From positions 1-8,675 of the forward strand of contig WLFB01000037.1 of NCBI GenBank assembly GCA_009703975.1: 8,675 bases of DNA, read 5' to 3'. Shown piece after piece: positions 1 to 6,290 of the stretch (position 1 is its first letter; each line of letters starts with the position of its first letter). Source of the stretch: Actinomycetota bacterium. Lineage in GTDB: Bacteria; Actinomycetota; Acidimicrobiia; Acidimicrobiales; Ilumatobacteraceae. The notes under the pieces are model-generated. The model was not told the DNA's origin. It ran no database searches and worked only from the letters and a program-made list of their open reading frames with translations. The position numbers were made by a program, and so were the translations under genes.

Positions 1-357
1 AACCTAGGTGGCGAGTGGCTCGGCGGCGCGACTTGTGCTGCAGTTGGAGCAAAATTTAGAGGGAACAACAAGAACGGCGACAAGTCATGGCAGGCAACGG
101 TAAAAGTTGATGTTTGTGATGCACCAAAGAAGTTTGTGTTCGTTCTCAATTACAAAGAAAATCATTTATGTGATTGGGTATATGAAATTGAACCAACACC
201 GAACGGCTGTCGTTTGACACATGCGTGGGTTGCGGGAACTCATTGGGAACAATTTGCACCGTTTGGCAAGGACATCAGTGGAGTGGAAGACCGTGCTACT
301 CACAACCTTCGCACTATGGGTGTCACGCTCGACAACTTGCTAAAAGCAGTTAAATAA
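1..357 (+). CDS. SRPBCC-family protein, 5'-truncated by window edge (copy 1)
   Basis: The frame is open from base 1 to the TAA at 355-357 and gives the last 118 residues. It is clearly a paralog of the complete gene at 2183-2650: about 70 of 118 residues match by eye, including NLGGEWL near the window start, CDAPKKF, CDWVYEIEPT, DRATHN and TLDNL near the C-terminus. By comparison about 34 N-terminal residues lie outside the window. A GTG at 136 is an internal valine, since homology continues well upstream of it. SRPBCC (START/Bet v1-like) proteins form a helix-grip fold around a hydrophobic pocket and include polyketide cyclases and lipid-binding proteins. No catalytic residue can be assigned here. 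The crotonase gene starts 2 bases after the stop, so the two are probably cotranscribed. The family call is fairly sure; the ligand is unknown. Confidence 0.8.
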   Translation, partial: NLGGEWLGGATCAAVGAKFRGNNKNGDKSWQATVKVDVCDAPKKFVFVLNYKENHLCDWVYEIEPTPNGCRLTHAWVAGTHWEQFAPFGKDISGVEDRATHNLRTMGVTLDNLLKAVK

Positions 358-359
358 TT

Positions 360-1070
360 ATGGATAATCTCGCAACTTTTGTAGTCAGTGACGGAGTCGC
401 CGTCATCACGATGGATGACGGTAAAGCAAATGCTTTATCGATTTCAATGCAAGCGGCCGTAAATGTAGCGCTTGATGAAGCACTCGATGCAAAACTTCCA
501 GTCGTGTTGACGGGTCGCGCAGGCATATTGTCTGCGGGATTTGATTTGAAGACGCTCTCTGCTAGTGGTCAACCAGCCTTTGACATGCTGAACGGTGGTA
601 TTGAATTAGCAATACGGTTGCTCAGTTTTCCGAACCCAGTAATAATTGCCTGCCCTGGTCATGCAATCGCAATGGGTGTTTTTCTCTTGCAAAGTTGTGA
701 CTATCGGATTGGTGTTGCGGGCAACTTTAAATATGTCGCCAATGAAGTCGCAATCGGCATGACGATGCCGCATTCGACTATAGAAATTTTGCGTCAACGA
801 ATTACACCTGCGGCGTTATCGCGGGCAGTTCTTCTCGCCGAAACTTTTACTCCCGAAAATGGTGTCGAGACAGGCTTCGTTGATCGGGTTGTGGCCACTG
901 AGGCTGAACTGATGCCCGCAGCACTTGAGTTTGCAAAATCGAGTACTGCGTTAAATGCTGCGGCACATTCAGCGAGCAAGAATCGTTTGCGCGGTGATGT
1001 GCTCGCTGCAATCAGAGCCGGATTGACCAAGGATATTCAAGACTGGAAAAAACTTTTTTTAACAAGTTAG
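360..1070 (+). CDS. Crotonase / enoyl-CoA hydratase-isomerase family protein
   Basis: This 236-residue protein is close to the short end of the crotonase superfamily, whose members act on CoA thioesters (hydration, isomerisation, hydrolysis) through an enolate held in an oxyanion hole. The two oxyanion-hole segments are visible: SAGFDLK at residues 58-64 and GHAIAMGVFL at 100-109, followed by the conserved SCD (112-114). Aligned to rat mitochondrial hydratase, the glutamate equivalent to E164 is kept (E129 in ANEVAIG) but the position of E144 is phenylalanine (F108). A classical two-glutamate hydratase mechanism is therefore doubtful, and an isomerase, thioesterase-like or other activity is possible. 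The ATG at 360 follows the SRPBCC stop by 2 bases, with no clear Shine-Dalgarno sequence, suggesting a shared transcript. The C-terminal codons run through A6-C-T7, a slippage-prone stretch. The superfamily is certain; the reaction is not. Confidence 0.88.
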   Translation: MDNLATFVVSDGVAVITMDDGKANALSISMQAAVNVALDEALDAKLPVVLTGRAGILSAGFDLKTLSASGQPAFDMLNGGIELAIRLLSFPNPVIIACPGHAIAMGVFLLQSCDYRIGVAGNFKYVANEVAIGMTMPHSTIEILRQRITPAALSRAVLLAETFTPENGVETGFVDRVVATEAELMPAALEFAKSSTALNAAAHSASKNRLRGDVLAAIRAGLTKDIQDWKKLFLTS

Positions 1071-1155
1071 AACTTTTAGCACGACAACTCGGGCAAGGAA
1101 TTAATGAGAACTACATCGTTGCGTTGCGGTGCGATGTGACTTGACGTATTTGTGG

Positions 1156-1161
1156 CACACT
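1156..1161 (+). promoter_or_regulatory. Possible -10 hexamer (CACACT) for the SDR gene
   Basis: CACACT ends 6 bases before an ATG at 1168. It departs from TANNNT at the first base only, and no -35 sits at a usual distance. Its main value is that it supports 1168, rather than 1263, as the ancestral start of the SDR gene. Weak on its own. Confidence 0.25.
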
Positions 1162-1167
1162 GATCGA

Positions 1168-1266
1168 ATGACACAAATTAAATCGGTTTCTTCGTGTATC
1201 AGTAGGGCACTCGATGCTGCTGTAGTGCCGGGGTTTTCCAAAATTGGTTACAGAGTTCGCCAATGG
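1168..1266 (+). pseudogene. Out-of-frame N-terminal segment of the downstream SDR (apparent frameshift)
   Basis: Read from the ATG at 1168, this stretch encodes about 33 residues, including SRALDAAVVPGFSKIGYRVR and a following QW. This resembles the N-terminal lead-in that DHRS12-like SDRs carry before the Rossmann fold (human DHRS12 has a comparable segment ending in a KSGYE-type motif). The SDR body continues in the frame one base back, starting around 1263-1270, and this frame meets a stop shortly after 1320. A single missing base between roughly 1255 and 1270 would explain it: restoring one base would give a continuous protein of about 330 residues. It could be a real mutation, a sequencing or assembly error, or simply a lost extension. 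No slippery heptamer for programmed -1 frameshifting is visible. Confidence 0.6.
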
Positions 1267-2156
1267 ATTGGAAATGGCAAGCCATCTCAGACTTTGATTT
1301 ACGCGGTAAGACAGTCGTGATCACAGGCCCAACGTCCGGGCTAGGTGAACAAGTTGCTCGCCAACTTGCAGCCACTGGAGCAAACTTGGTGTTGGTTGCG
1401 CGTAACAAAGAAAAGTGTGCACGCGTAATTGACGAAATTGCACCACTGTGCACGGGAAACAAACCTGTTTTTATTCAGGCAGAAATGGGAGATCTTGAAT
1501 CAGTTCGTAGCGCATGCGCAGTGATACAGAAACAATTCACTCACTTAGATGTATTGATCCACAATGCAGGTGCATTGTTGAACACTCGTCAAATATCGCC
1601 ACAGGGGATTGAACAAACTGTTGCATCACATGTGGTTGGCCCATTCCTTATGACCACACTGCTTCTTCCACTGTTGGTCGGAGGTCGAGTAGTAACTGTC
1701 TCATCAGGAGGCATGTACACCAGCCCACTCCCCATTTTCGACAACGGCGAAACTCTGGAGATGCCCGCTAATAAATATGCTGGATCAAAACAGTATGCAA
1801 TTGCTAAACGAGCACAAGTAACGCTGACCGAAATGTGGGCTGCACACGAACCCCAGACAGAGTTTGTGTCAATGCATCCGGGCTGGGCAGACACTCCAGG
1901 AGTGCAAGAAAGCATCCCGGGGTTTCGAAGAATAACTGCACCAATTTTGCGTTCGGCCGGTGAGGGCGCAGACACGATCGCTTGGCTGGCTGCCATTCAG
2001 CCACTCCCAGGTAAGAGCGGGTCTTTTTGGTCTGATAGAGAAATTAGACCTACACACAAGTCGCCGCGCACTAAAAAAAGTGATACCAAAACTGCCCGAG
2101 CTGCATTATGGAAAAATATCTCTGACTACGTAGATTCATTTACCCAAAGCATTTAA
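1263..2156 (+). CDS. SDR-family NAD(P)-dependent oxidoreductase, DHRS12-like
   Basis: This 297-residue product is a short-chain dehydrogenase that would reduce or oxidise a carbonyl/alcohol with NAD(P)H. Visible motifs, in order, are TGPTSGLG (21-28, dinucleotide binding), NAG (101-103), the catalytic serine in VSSGGMY (S148), YAIAK (Y178 and K182) and SMHPGWADTPGV (203-214). The SSGGM and HPGWADTPGV blocks, with the following GADT and FxxDR elements, match human DHRS12, an orphan SDR. Start choice: the ATG at 1263 is the first in this frame giving a full Rossmann fold, but it has neither a Shine-Dalgarno sequence nor a close TANNNT. The conserved N-terminal lead-in lies upstream in another frame (1168-1266), so this start may be an artefact of a frameshift. 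The fold and active site are intact, so the enzyme could still work. The substrate is unknown; the neighbours suggest an acyl or lipid-like compound. Confidence 0.88.
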   Translation: MDWKWQAISDFDLRGKTVVITGPTSGLGEQVARQLAATGANLVLVARNKEKCARVIDEIAPLCTGNKPVFIQAEMGDLESVRSACAVIQKQFTHLDVLIHNAGALLNTRQISPQGIEQTVASHVVGPFLMTTLLLPLLVGGRVVTVSSGGMYTSPLPIFDNGETLEMPANKYAGSKQYAIAKRAQVTLTEMWAAHEPQTEFVSMHPGWADTPGVQESIPGFRRITAPILRSAGEGADTIAWLAAIQPLPGKSGSFWSDREIRPTHKSPRTKKSDTKTARAALWKNISDYVDSFTQSI

Positions 2157-2169
2157 CGATCACCTTCAT

Positions 2170-2175
2170 TAAAAT
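2170..2175 (+). promoter_or_regulatory. -10 element TAAAAT of a likely leaderless promoter
   Basis: TAAAAT fits the actinobacterial TANNNT -10 consensus and ends exactly 7 bases before the ATG at 2183, so transcription would begin at or next to the start codon. No Shine-Dalgarno sequence is present and no good -35 is seen at 16-18 bp. This suggests the second SRPBCC gene has its own promoter although it lies only 26 bp after the SDR stop. Confidence 0.5.
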
Positions 2176-2182
2176 ATTTCTC

Positions 2183-2650
2183 ATGACTTACAACGTTGCG
2201 GTAGTACGAGAAGTTTTAGCATCTCCAGAAAAAGTGTGGTTACTAGTTACTGACTTACCGCGCATGGGTGAATGGTCGCCTGAAAACCTGGGAGGTGAGT
2301 GGCTCGAGGGCGCTACGTGTGCGGCAGTTGGCGCAACGTTTAAAGGCCGCAACAAAAATGGCAAGAAGAAGTGGGGAACAAACGTCGTAGTTAATGCATG
2401 CGATGCGCCAAAGAAGTTTTCGTTTGGATTGATGGTTCTTAAAAAAAACTGGTGTGATTGGGTGTACGAGATTGAGCCAACCGCAACAGGCAGCAGGGTC
2501 ACACACAGTTGGATCGATCACCGTGGTGCGGTCGCTGCATTTTTGGGGAAAGTTGTGAGTGGCGTCGCTGACCGTGCAACTCACAACAAAAAGAACATGG
2601 AAATCACCCTGGACAATCTTGCGAAGGCAGTGATGTTGTTTGAGGCGTGA
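2183..2650 (+). CDS. SRPBCC-family protein (copy 2)
   Basis: This complete 155-residue protein has the usual SRPBCC length. The N-terminus VVREVLASPEKVWLLVTDLP (8-27) is the typical first strand followed by the helix with the PxxVW signature, and RMGEWSPE (28-34) follows as in polyketide cyclase/dehydrase-like members. Later blocks are CDAPKKF (73-79), CDWVYEIEPT (91-100), a TH.W strand (107-110) and the C-terminal helix with DRATHN and TLDNLAKAV. The fold binds hydrophobic ligands; no signal peptide or membrane segment is present, so it should be cytoplasmic. It is roughly 60% identical to the partial copy at 1-357. The ATG at 2183 is well supported by the PxxVW spacing and by TAAAAT 7 bases upstream. 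Its function is not recognisable beyond the family. Confidence 0.85.
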   Translation: MTYNVAVVREVLASPEKVWLLVTDLPRMGEWSPENLGGEWLEGATCAAVGATFKGRNKNGKKKWGTNVVVNACDAPKKFSFGLMVLKKNWCDWVYEIEPTATGSRVTHSWIDHRGAVAAFLGKVVSGVADRATHNKKNMEITLDNLAKAVMLFEA

Positions 2651-2701
2651 GATACGACTCCAAAATCGGGTGCGCCCAACATCGCCGTGTCGTTATACAA
2701 G

Positions 2702-3568
2702 TCACCTGCTGCGGCAACTTGGGCAAGTAATTTTTTGTGTTTTCGCTGCACATGCAGCACAAACTAAAAACTGACAACGACATTCAAGGTTGGCGCAGTC
2801 ATAGAACTGATTTGTACTTGACCCGCAATAGTCGCAATTGCCTAGAACTTTTGCGTCTTCACTAAATTCGATCTTAAGTCGCTTATCAAAAACATAGAGC
2901 GAACCCTCCCACAAAGAACTATCTGCAAATTCTTCGCCGTAACGCACGATGCCGCCATCAAGTTGGTAGACCTCGTTGAAACCACGATTCTTCATCAACA
3001 CTGATAGCACTTCGCAGCGAATGCCACCAGTGCAATAAGTAACTATGGGTTTGTTTTTGAGATGATCGTATTTGCCGCTTTCGAGTTCGCCAACAAAGTC
3101 AGGTGTTGTTGCAACATCTGTGACGACAGCATTTTTGAATTTGCCAATGCGCGCCTCATGTGCACTGCGACCATCAAAGAAAACAACTTCATCGCCACGT
3201 TGTTCAACTAATTTATTTACTTCGTGCGGCTTCAAGTGCGTACCGCCGCCGACAATGCCGTCTTGGTTGACAATAATTTCTTCAGGCTTGCCAAAAGTAA
3301 CTATCTCATCTCGCACGCGAATCACTAATCTCGGAAATTCATCACCTACGCCTTCGGACCACTTGAAATCAATTTCTTTGAACTGTGCGAACTCCTTTGT
3401 GGCACGAACATACTTCTTGATATTCGACAACAAACCACCGACGGTGCCATTGATGCCGTCTTTTGAAATAATTATGCGACCCTTCAAGTCAAATCTTTCG
3501 CAAAGCGCACGCTGCCAAAGTCGAATCGCCTCTGGGTCTGCCAAGGGCGTGAACTTGTAAAACAGCAC
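2702..3568 (-). CDS. trhO: tRNA uridine(34) 5-hydroxylase TrhO (rhodanese-like, UPF0176)
   Basis: TrhO makes 5-hydroxyuridine at the wobble position (U34) of certain tRNAs in an oxygen-dependent reaction. From the GTG at 3568 the protein has 288 residues: an N-terminal domain with [18 protein letters not shown] and [16 protein letters not shown], a central rhodanese domain with the active-site loop YCTGGIRCE (cysteine 179), and [10 protein letters not shown] cysteine-rich tail follows (C245, C248, C258, C263, C265, C270, C273, C282, C285) and resembles a metal-binding knuckle. The match to the family runs over its whole length. The start is uncertain: GTG 3568 sits at the usual family N-terminus and leaves 73 bp for divergent promoters. 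An ATG at 3652 or TTG at 3673 keeps the frame open but adds about 28-35 unconserved residues and overlaps the start of the divergent aminotransferase gene. No clear ribosome site is seen for any of them. Confidence 0.9.
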   Translation of the reverse strand: MLFYKFTPLADPEAIRLWQRALCERFDLKGRIIISKDGINGTVGGLLSNIKKYVRATKEFAQFKEIDFKWSEGVGDEFPRLVIRVRDEIVTFGKPEEIIVNQDGIVGGGTHLKPHEVNKLVEQRGDEVVFFDGRSAHEARIGKFKNAVVTDVATTPDFVGELESGKYDHLKNKPIVTYCTGGIRCEVLSVLMKNRGFNEVYQLDGGIVRYGEEFADSSLWEGSLYVFDKRLKIEFSEDAKVLGNCDYCGSSTNQFYDCANLECRCQFLVCAACAAKTQKITCPSCRSR

Positions 3569-3627
3569 TATTTTTGAAGGTTCTATACAGACAATTTTAC
3601 GTGGGATTTTAGGCAGAACTATCGGCG

Positions 3628-3633
3628 TAGCCT
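3628..3633 (+). promoter_or_regulatory. -10-like TAGCCT before alaA
   Basis: TAGCCT matches TANNNT and ends 8 bases before the ATG at 3642; no Shine-Dalgarno sequence lies between them. This fits a leaderless or nearly leaderless transcript. A TATTAA at 3634-3639 is an alternative hexamer if the ATG at 3651 is used. No confident -35 was found. Confidence 0.35.
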
Positions 3634-3641
3634 TATTAACA

Positions 3642-4859
3642 ATGGAAATCATGCAATCGCAAAAATTGGCCAACGTGCTTTATGACATTCGTGGTCCAGT
3701 GCTTGATGAAGCCAAGCGACTTGAGGCCCAAGGTCACCGGATTATCAAACTAAACATCGGCAACCCACAACCGTTTGGTTTTGAGACACCGCCGGAAGTT
3801 TTGGTCGAAGTTGTGCGCAACTTGCCAACATCACAGGGCTATTCAGATTCGCAAGGTATTTTGTCGGCACGAACCGCAGTTGTTCAGCACTATCAAGAAC
3901 GCGGAATTGACATCACAGATGTCGATGATGTTTGGTTAGGCAATGGTGTCAGTGAATTGATTCAACTTGCATTGAATGCGTTACTTGATCAGGGCGACGA
4001 GGTTTTGATTCCAGCTCCTGATTATCCACTTTGGACAGCTTCAACAAGTCTCGCTGGCGGTACACCAGTGCATTATTTATGTGACGAGTCAAACGGTTGG
4101 ATGCCGATGATGGAGAGCATTCGATCAAAAGTTAGTGATCGGACAAAAGCAATTGTTGTGATCAATCCGAATAATCCAACAGGTGCGGTGTACAGCCCAG
4201 AAATTTTGCGTGAGATCGCAGATTTTGCTGCCGAACGTGGACTGATCGTAATGGCTGATGAAATTTACGACAAAATTCTTTACGACGATGCGGTGCACAC
4301 AACATTTGCCGCGATTGCGCCCGACGTTTTTACAATGACGTTCAACGGTCTTTCAAAGGCGTATCGTCTCGCCGGCTTTCGTGCTGGTTGGATGATGATG
4401 ACTGGGCCACGCAAACATGCGGCAAGTTATATCGAAGGAATCAACATGTTGACGAACATGAGATTGTGTGCCAATGTGCCTGCGCAACATGCGATACAAA
4501 CTGCGTTGGGTGGTCGTCAAAGTATTAAAGATTTAGTTTTGCCTGGTGGTCGATTGCTTGAACAGCGCGATGCTGCGGTGAAAGCGCTTGAACAAATCCC
4601 AGGTGTTTCGTGTGTGAAACCAAAAGGTGCGCTATATGTGTTTCCGAAACTTGATCCGAAAATTTATCCGATAGCCGACGATCGAAAGTTTGTACTTGAC
4701 TTCTTGCGTGCCGAACATGTGCTAGTTGTGCAAGGAAGTGGTTTTAATTGGCCGAGTACAGATCACCTGCGCATTGTGACTTTGCCTTACGCCAAAGATC
4801 TCACCGAAGCAATCGGTCGACTTGGCAACTTCTTGTCGACCTACGACCCAGCAAAGTAA
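3642..4859 (+). CDS. alaA: Alanine-synthesising pyridoxal-phosphate aminotransferase (AlaA type)
   Basis: This 405-residue class I/II aminotransferase closely resembles E. coli AlaA, which transfers an amino group from glutamate to pyruvate to make alanine. Family landmarks are [20 protein letters not shown] near the N-terminus, [12 protein letters not shown] (37-48), SQGYSDS (64-70), GNGVSELI (100-107), PAPDYPLWT (124-132) and [11 protein letters not shown] (175-185). Further on are D206 and Y209 in [11 protein letters not shown], the PLP-binding lysine K239 in [26 protein letters not shown] (275-291) and the substrate-carboxylate arginine R377 in HLRIVTLP. The ATG at 3642 gives an N-terminus about as long as that of E. 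coli AlaA; ATG 3651 is also possible. The gene is transcribed away from trhO and is followed by 73 bp holding a small inverted repeat and a direct repeat. Nothing is missing or odd. Confidence 0.93.
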   Translation: MEIMQSQKLANVLYDIRGPVLDEAKRLEAQGHRIIKLNIGNPQPFGFETPPEVLVEVVRNLPTSQGYSDSQGILSARTAVVQHYQERGIDITDVDDVWLGNGVSELIQLALNALLDQGDEVLIPAPDYPLWTASTSLAGGTPVHYLCDESNGWMPMMESIRSKVSDRTKAIVVINPNNPTGAVYSPEILREIADFAAERGLIVMADEIYDKILYDDAVHTTFAAIAPDVFTMTFNGLSKAYRLAGFRAGWMMMTGPRKHAASYIEGINMLTNMRLCANVPAQHAIQTALGGRQSIKDLVLPGGRLLEQRDAAVKALEQIPGVSCVKPKGALYVFPKLDPKIYPIADDRKFVLDFLRAEHVLVVQGSGFNWPSTDHLRIVTLPYAKDLTEAIGRLGNFLSTYDPAK

Positions 4860-4866
4860 ATATCCG

Positions 4867-4884
4867 AAATTTGTCTTCAAATTT
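4867..4884 (+). terminator. Small AT-rich inverted repeat, possible weak terminator or operator
   Basis: AAATTTG (4867-4873) and CAAATTT (4878-4884) are perfect 7-bp inverted repeats around TCTT, starting 7 bases after the alaA stop. A 7-bp stem with a 4-base loop could form in RNA, but it has only one G-C pair and no U-run follows, so termination would be inefficient. It could instead be a protein-binding palindrome for the operon downstream. Confidence 0.3.
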
Positions 4885-4887
4885 GCC

Positions 4888-4909
4888 GAGTTCTTACTGA
4901 GTTCTTACT
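4888..4909. repeat. Perfect tandem direct repeat, 2 x 11 bp (GAGTTCTTACT)
   Basis: Two exact copies of GAGTTCTTACT follow each other without a gap; the next 11 bases match only partly. An 11-bp period is one helical turn and is typical of sites bound by two tandem OmpR/PhoB-type winged-helix monomers, such as Pho boxes. The repeat ends 9 bases before a -10-like AAAACT, about where a Pho box replaces the -35. An activator site for the reductase operon is therefore inferred; the regulator is not in the window. Confidence 0.6.
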
Positions 4910-4918
4910 GAATAATTG

Positions 4919-4924
4919 AAAACT
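4919..4924 (+). promoter_or_regulatory. Possible -10 (AAAACT) of the flavin operon
   Basis: AAAACT lies 8 bases before the ATG at 4933 and 9 bases after the direct repeat. It differs from TANNNT at the first base, as expected for an activator-dependent promoter but also for a chance match. TAGGTT at 4924-4929 fits TANNNT better but is only 3 bases from the start codon. Confidence 0.25.
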
Positions 4925-4932
4925 AGGTTGAT

Positions 4933-6288
4933 ATGGCAACCTTAGGTGTACGCAAACTTCGTTCACCGACGATGAGTCGAATCCGTGACACAGACGTTGG
5001 CGCCACATCTGGCTTCATAACTTTGATAGTTATCGGTATTTGGCTTCATCATGGTGGAGCATCTTTTTTTGGAAAATCACTTGCATCAACTCTGACATCG
5101 CTCGATCAAATAACCGGATTGCTGTGCAGCGAAGCCGGCATTCTTGGTCTCATATTAATTACTCGAACTCCACTTCTAGAGCGTCGTTACGGCTTAGATC
5201 GCTTATTCAATTGGCATCGCTTGCTAGGCGAAGCAATGGCGTTGCTTTTGATTTTGCATATTGCGTTTAGTGTTTGGGCTTGGTCTATACCTGGCGGATT
5301 TTTTGATTCAGTTAAATCTCTAACCGGTGGAGAGTCGTATATGGCGCTCACTGCAGTTGGTTCAGCAATCATTTTGGCGATCACTTTAAGTTCATTGAAG
5401 TGGTTTCGAAACAAGATGTCTTATGAGATGTGGTACTTCGTTCATTTAACTGCGTATGTTGGTCTGGCGTTTTCTTTTTCGCATCAAATAGTTTTAGGAA
5501 GCGATTTTTCAACAGATTCGCTTGCGCGCTGGTTTTGGATCGGGCTACATCTTGCAGTTGTGGTTTGGATAATTTGGAGTCGCTGGGGTCGATTCTTCAT
5601 CGCGATTGCACGACCATTCAAAGTTGCGTCTGTGACTCACGAAGCACAAGGCGTAACGAGCGTTTTGCTGACTGGTAAAAACCTTGGTCGACATCGTGCG
5701 CTTGCCGGTCAGTTTTATTTATTGCGTCAAGTAAAAGCTGGCCGTTGGTGGCAAGCGAATCCATTTTCGCTTTCGTCTGTTCCGACTTCAGAAGGATTAC
5801 GGTTCACAATTAAATCCCGCGGTGAAGCGAGTGATGCGATGACCAAGATTCGAGTTGGCACAAGAGTTATCGCTGAGGGCCCATATGGTGTGTGCACACC
5901 CGATCTCGTGGGTTCGAAAAAAGCATTTCTTGTTGCTGGTGGCGTTGGGATAGGCCCAATTATTTCTTATCTTGAGCATCTAACTTTTTCAAGTGAACCG
6001 ATTGTTATTTATCGTGCGCATTCGAATAATGAATTAGCACATTTGGACGAAATTGAGGCATTAGTAAATGCACGAAATGGAAAATTGCATACTTTGATTG
6101 GTCCACGTGCATCAATTAAATATGCAGATCCATTCGCACCCCACATTTTAAAAAAGCTCGCAGCGGACATTTCTAATCGAGTCGTGATGATTGCTGGACC
6201 AGAGTCTTTGGTTAAGGCAGTACAGAAAGGCGCTCGTGGCGCCGGCGTGCCAGCAGAAAATATTCACGCAGAAAGAGCATGGTGGTAA
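4933..6288 (+). CDS. Ferric-reductase-like transmembrane protein with FAD and NAD(P) domains
   Basis: This 451-residue membrane flavocytochrome would take electrons from cytoplasmic NAD(P)H through FAD and two b-type hemes across the membrane, as in ferric reductases and NADPH oxidases. About six membrane helices are seen (roughly 26-40, 58-77, 99-117, 136-154, 165-187 and 199-216). Heme ligands are paired at the diagnostic spacing: H95 and H109 (NWHRLL, ILHIAF), and H171 and H184 (FVHLTAY, FSHQIV). After residue 226 comes an FNR-type module with GQFYLL (259-264), WWQANPFSLSS (272-282, FAD binding), EGPYG (315-319), VAGGVGIGPI (334-343, nucleotide binding) and AGPESL (421-426). The FAD motif has Asn where many relatives have His (HPFSLS). 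It heads a three-gene unit with an FMN-binding protein and ApbE, which suggests that the electrons go to protein-bound FMN rather than directly to iron. The ATG at 4933 is used; ATG 4972 is an alternative. Confidence 0.9.
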   Translation: MATLGVRKLRSPTMSRIRDTDVGATSGFITLIVIGIWLHHGGASFFGKSLASTLTSLDQITGLLCSEAGILGLILITRTPLLERRYGLDRLFNWHRLLGEAMALLLILHIAFSVWAWSIPGGFFDSVKSLTGGESYMALTAVGSAIILAITLSSLKWFRNKMSYEMWYFVHLTAYVGLAFSFSHQIVLGSDFSTDSLARWFWIGLHLAVVVWIIWSRWGRFFIAIARPFKVASVTHEAQGVTSVLLTGKNLGRHRALAGQFYLLRQVKAGRWWQANPFSLSSVPTSEGLRFTIKSRGEASDAMTKIRVGTRVIAEGPYGVCTPDLVGSKKAFLVAGGVGIGPIISYLEHLTFSSEPIVIYRAHSNNELAHLDEIEALVNARNGKLHTLIGPRASIKYADPFAPHILKKLAADISNRVVMIAGPESLVKAVQKGARGAGVPAENIHAERAWW

Positions 6289-6290
6289 AT

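Noticed and set aside
1045..1062. A6-C-T7 at the end of the crotonase gene as an intrinsic terminator
   Set aside because: It is coding, has no GC-rich stem before the T-run, and an A/T-only stem around one base would not form a stable terminator hairpin.
1141..1146. TTGACG as a -35 box before the SDR
   Set aside because: It is a good hexamer match, but the only -10-like sequence near the start (CACACT) is 9 bp away, too close for a normal spacer.
1129..1320. Small separate gene starting at the GTG at 1129
   Set aside because: Its readable part matches the lead-in of the following SDR rather than a free-standing protein, and the rest of the frame overlaps the SDR body, so it is treated as an N-terminal fragment starting at 1168.
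1589..1996. 135-codon minus-strand open frame opposite the DHRS12-like SDR
   Set aside because: It lies entirely within the SDR gene, has no recognisable family, and has no promoter or ribosome site of its own.
1..2650. The SRPBCC copies as ends of a mobile element
   Set aside because: They are two functional-looking coding genes in direct orientation with diverged sequence; no transposase, terminal inverted repeat or target duplication is visible.
2654..2693. ACGAC/GTCGT stem enclosing GGGTGCGCCC as a shared terminator between the convergent SRPBCC and trhO genes
   Set aside because: The outer stem has only 5 bp around a long loop, the inner hairpin has about 3 bp plus a wobble pair, and no T-run follows on either strand.
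3072..3560. 162-codon plus-strand open frame opposite trhO
   Set aside because: It is antisense to a strongly conserved TrhO protein and its translation is low-complexity (Ser/Thr/Pro-rich) with no recognisable domain. It is a frame shadow.
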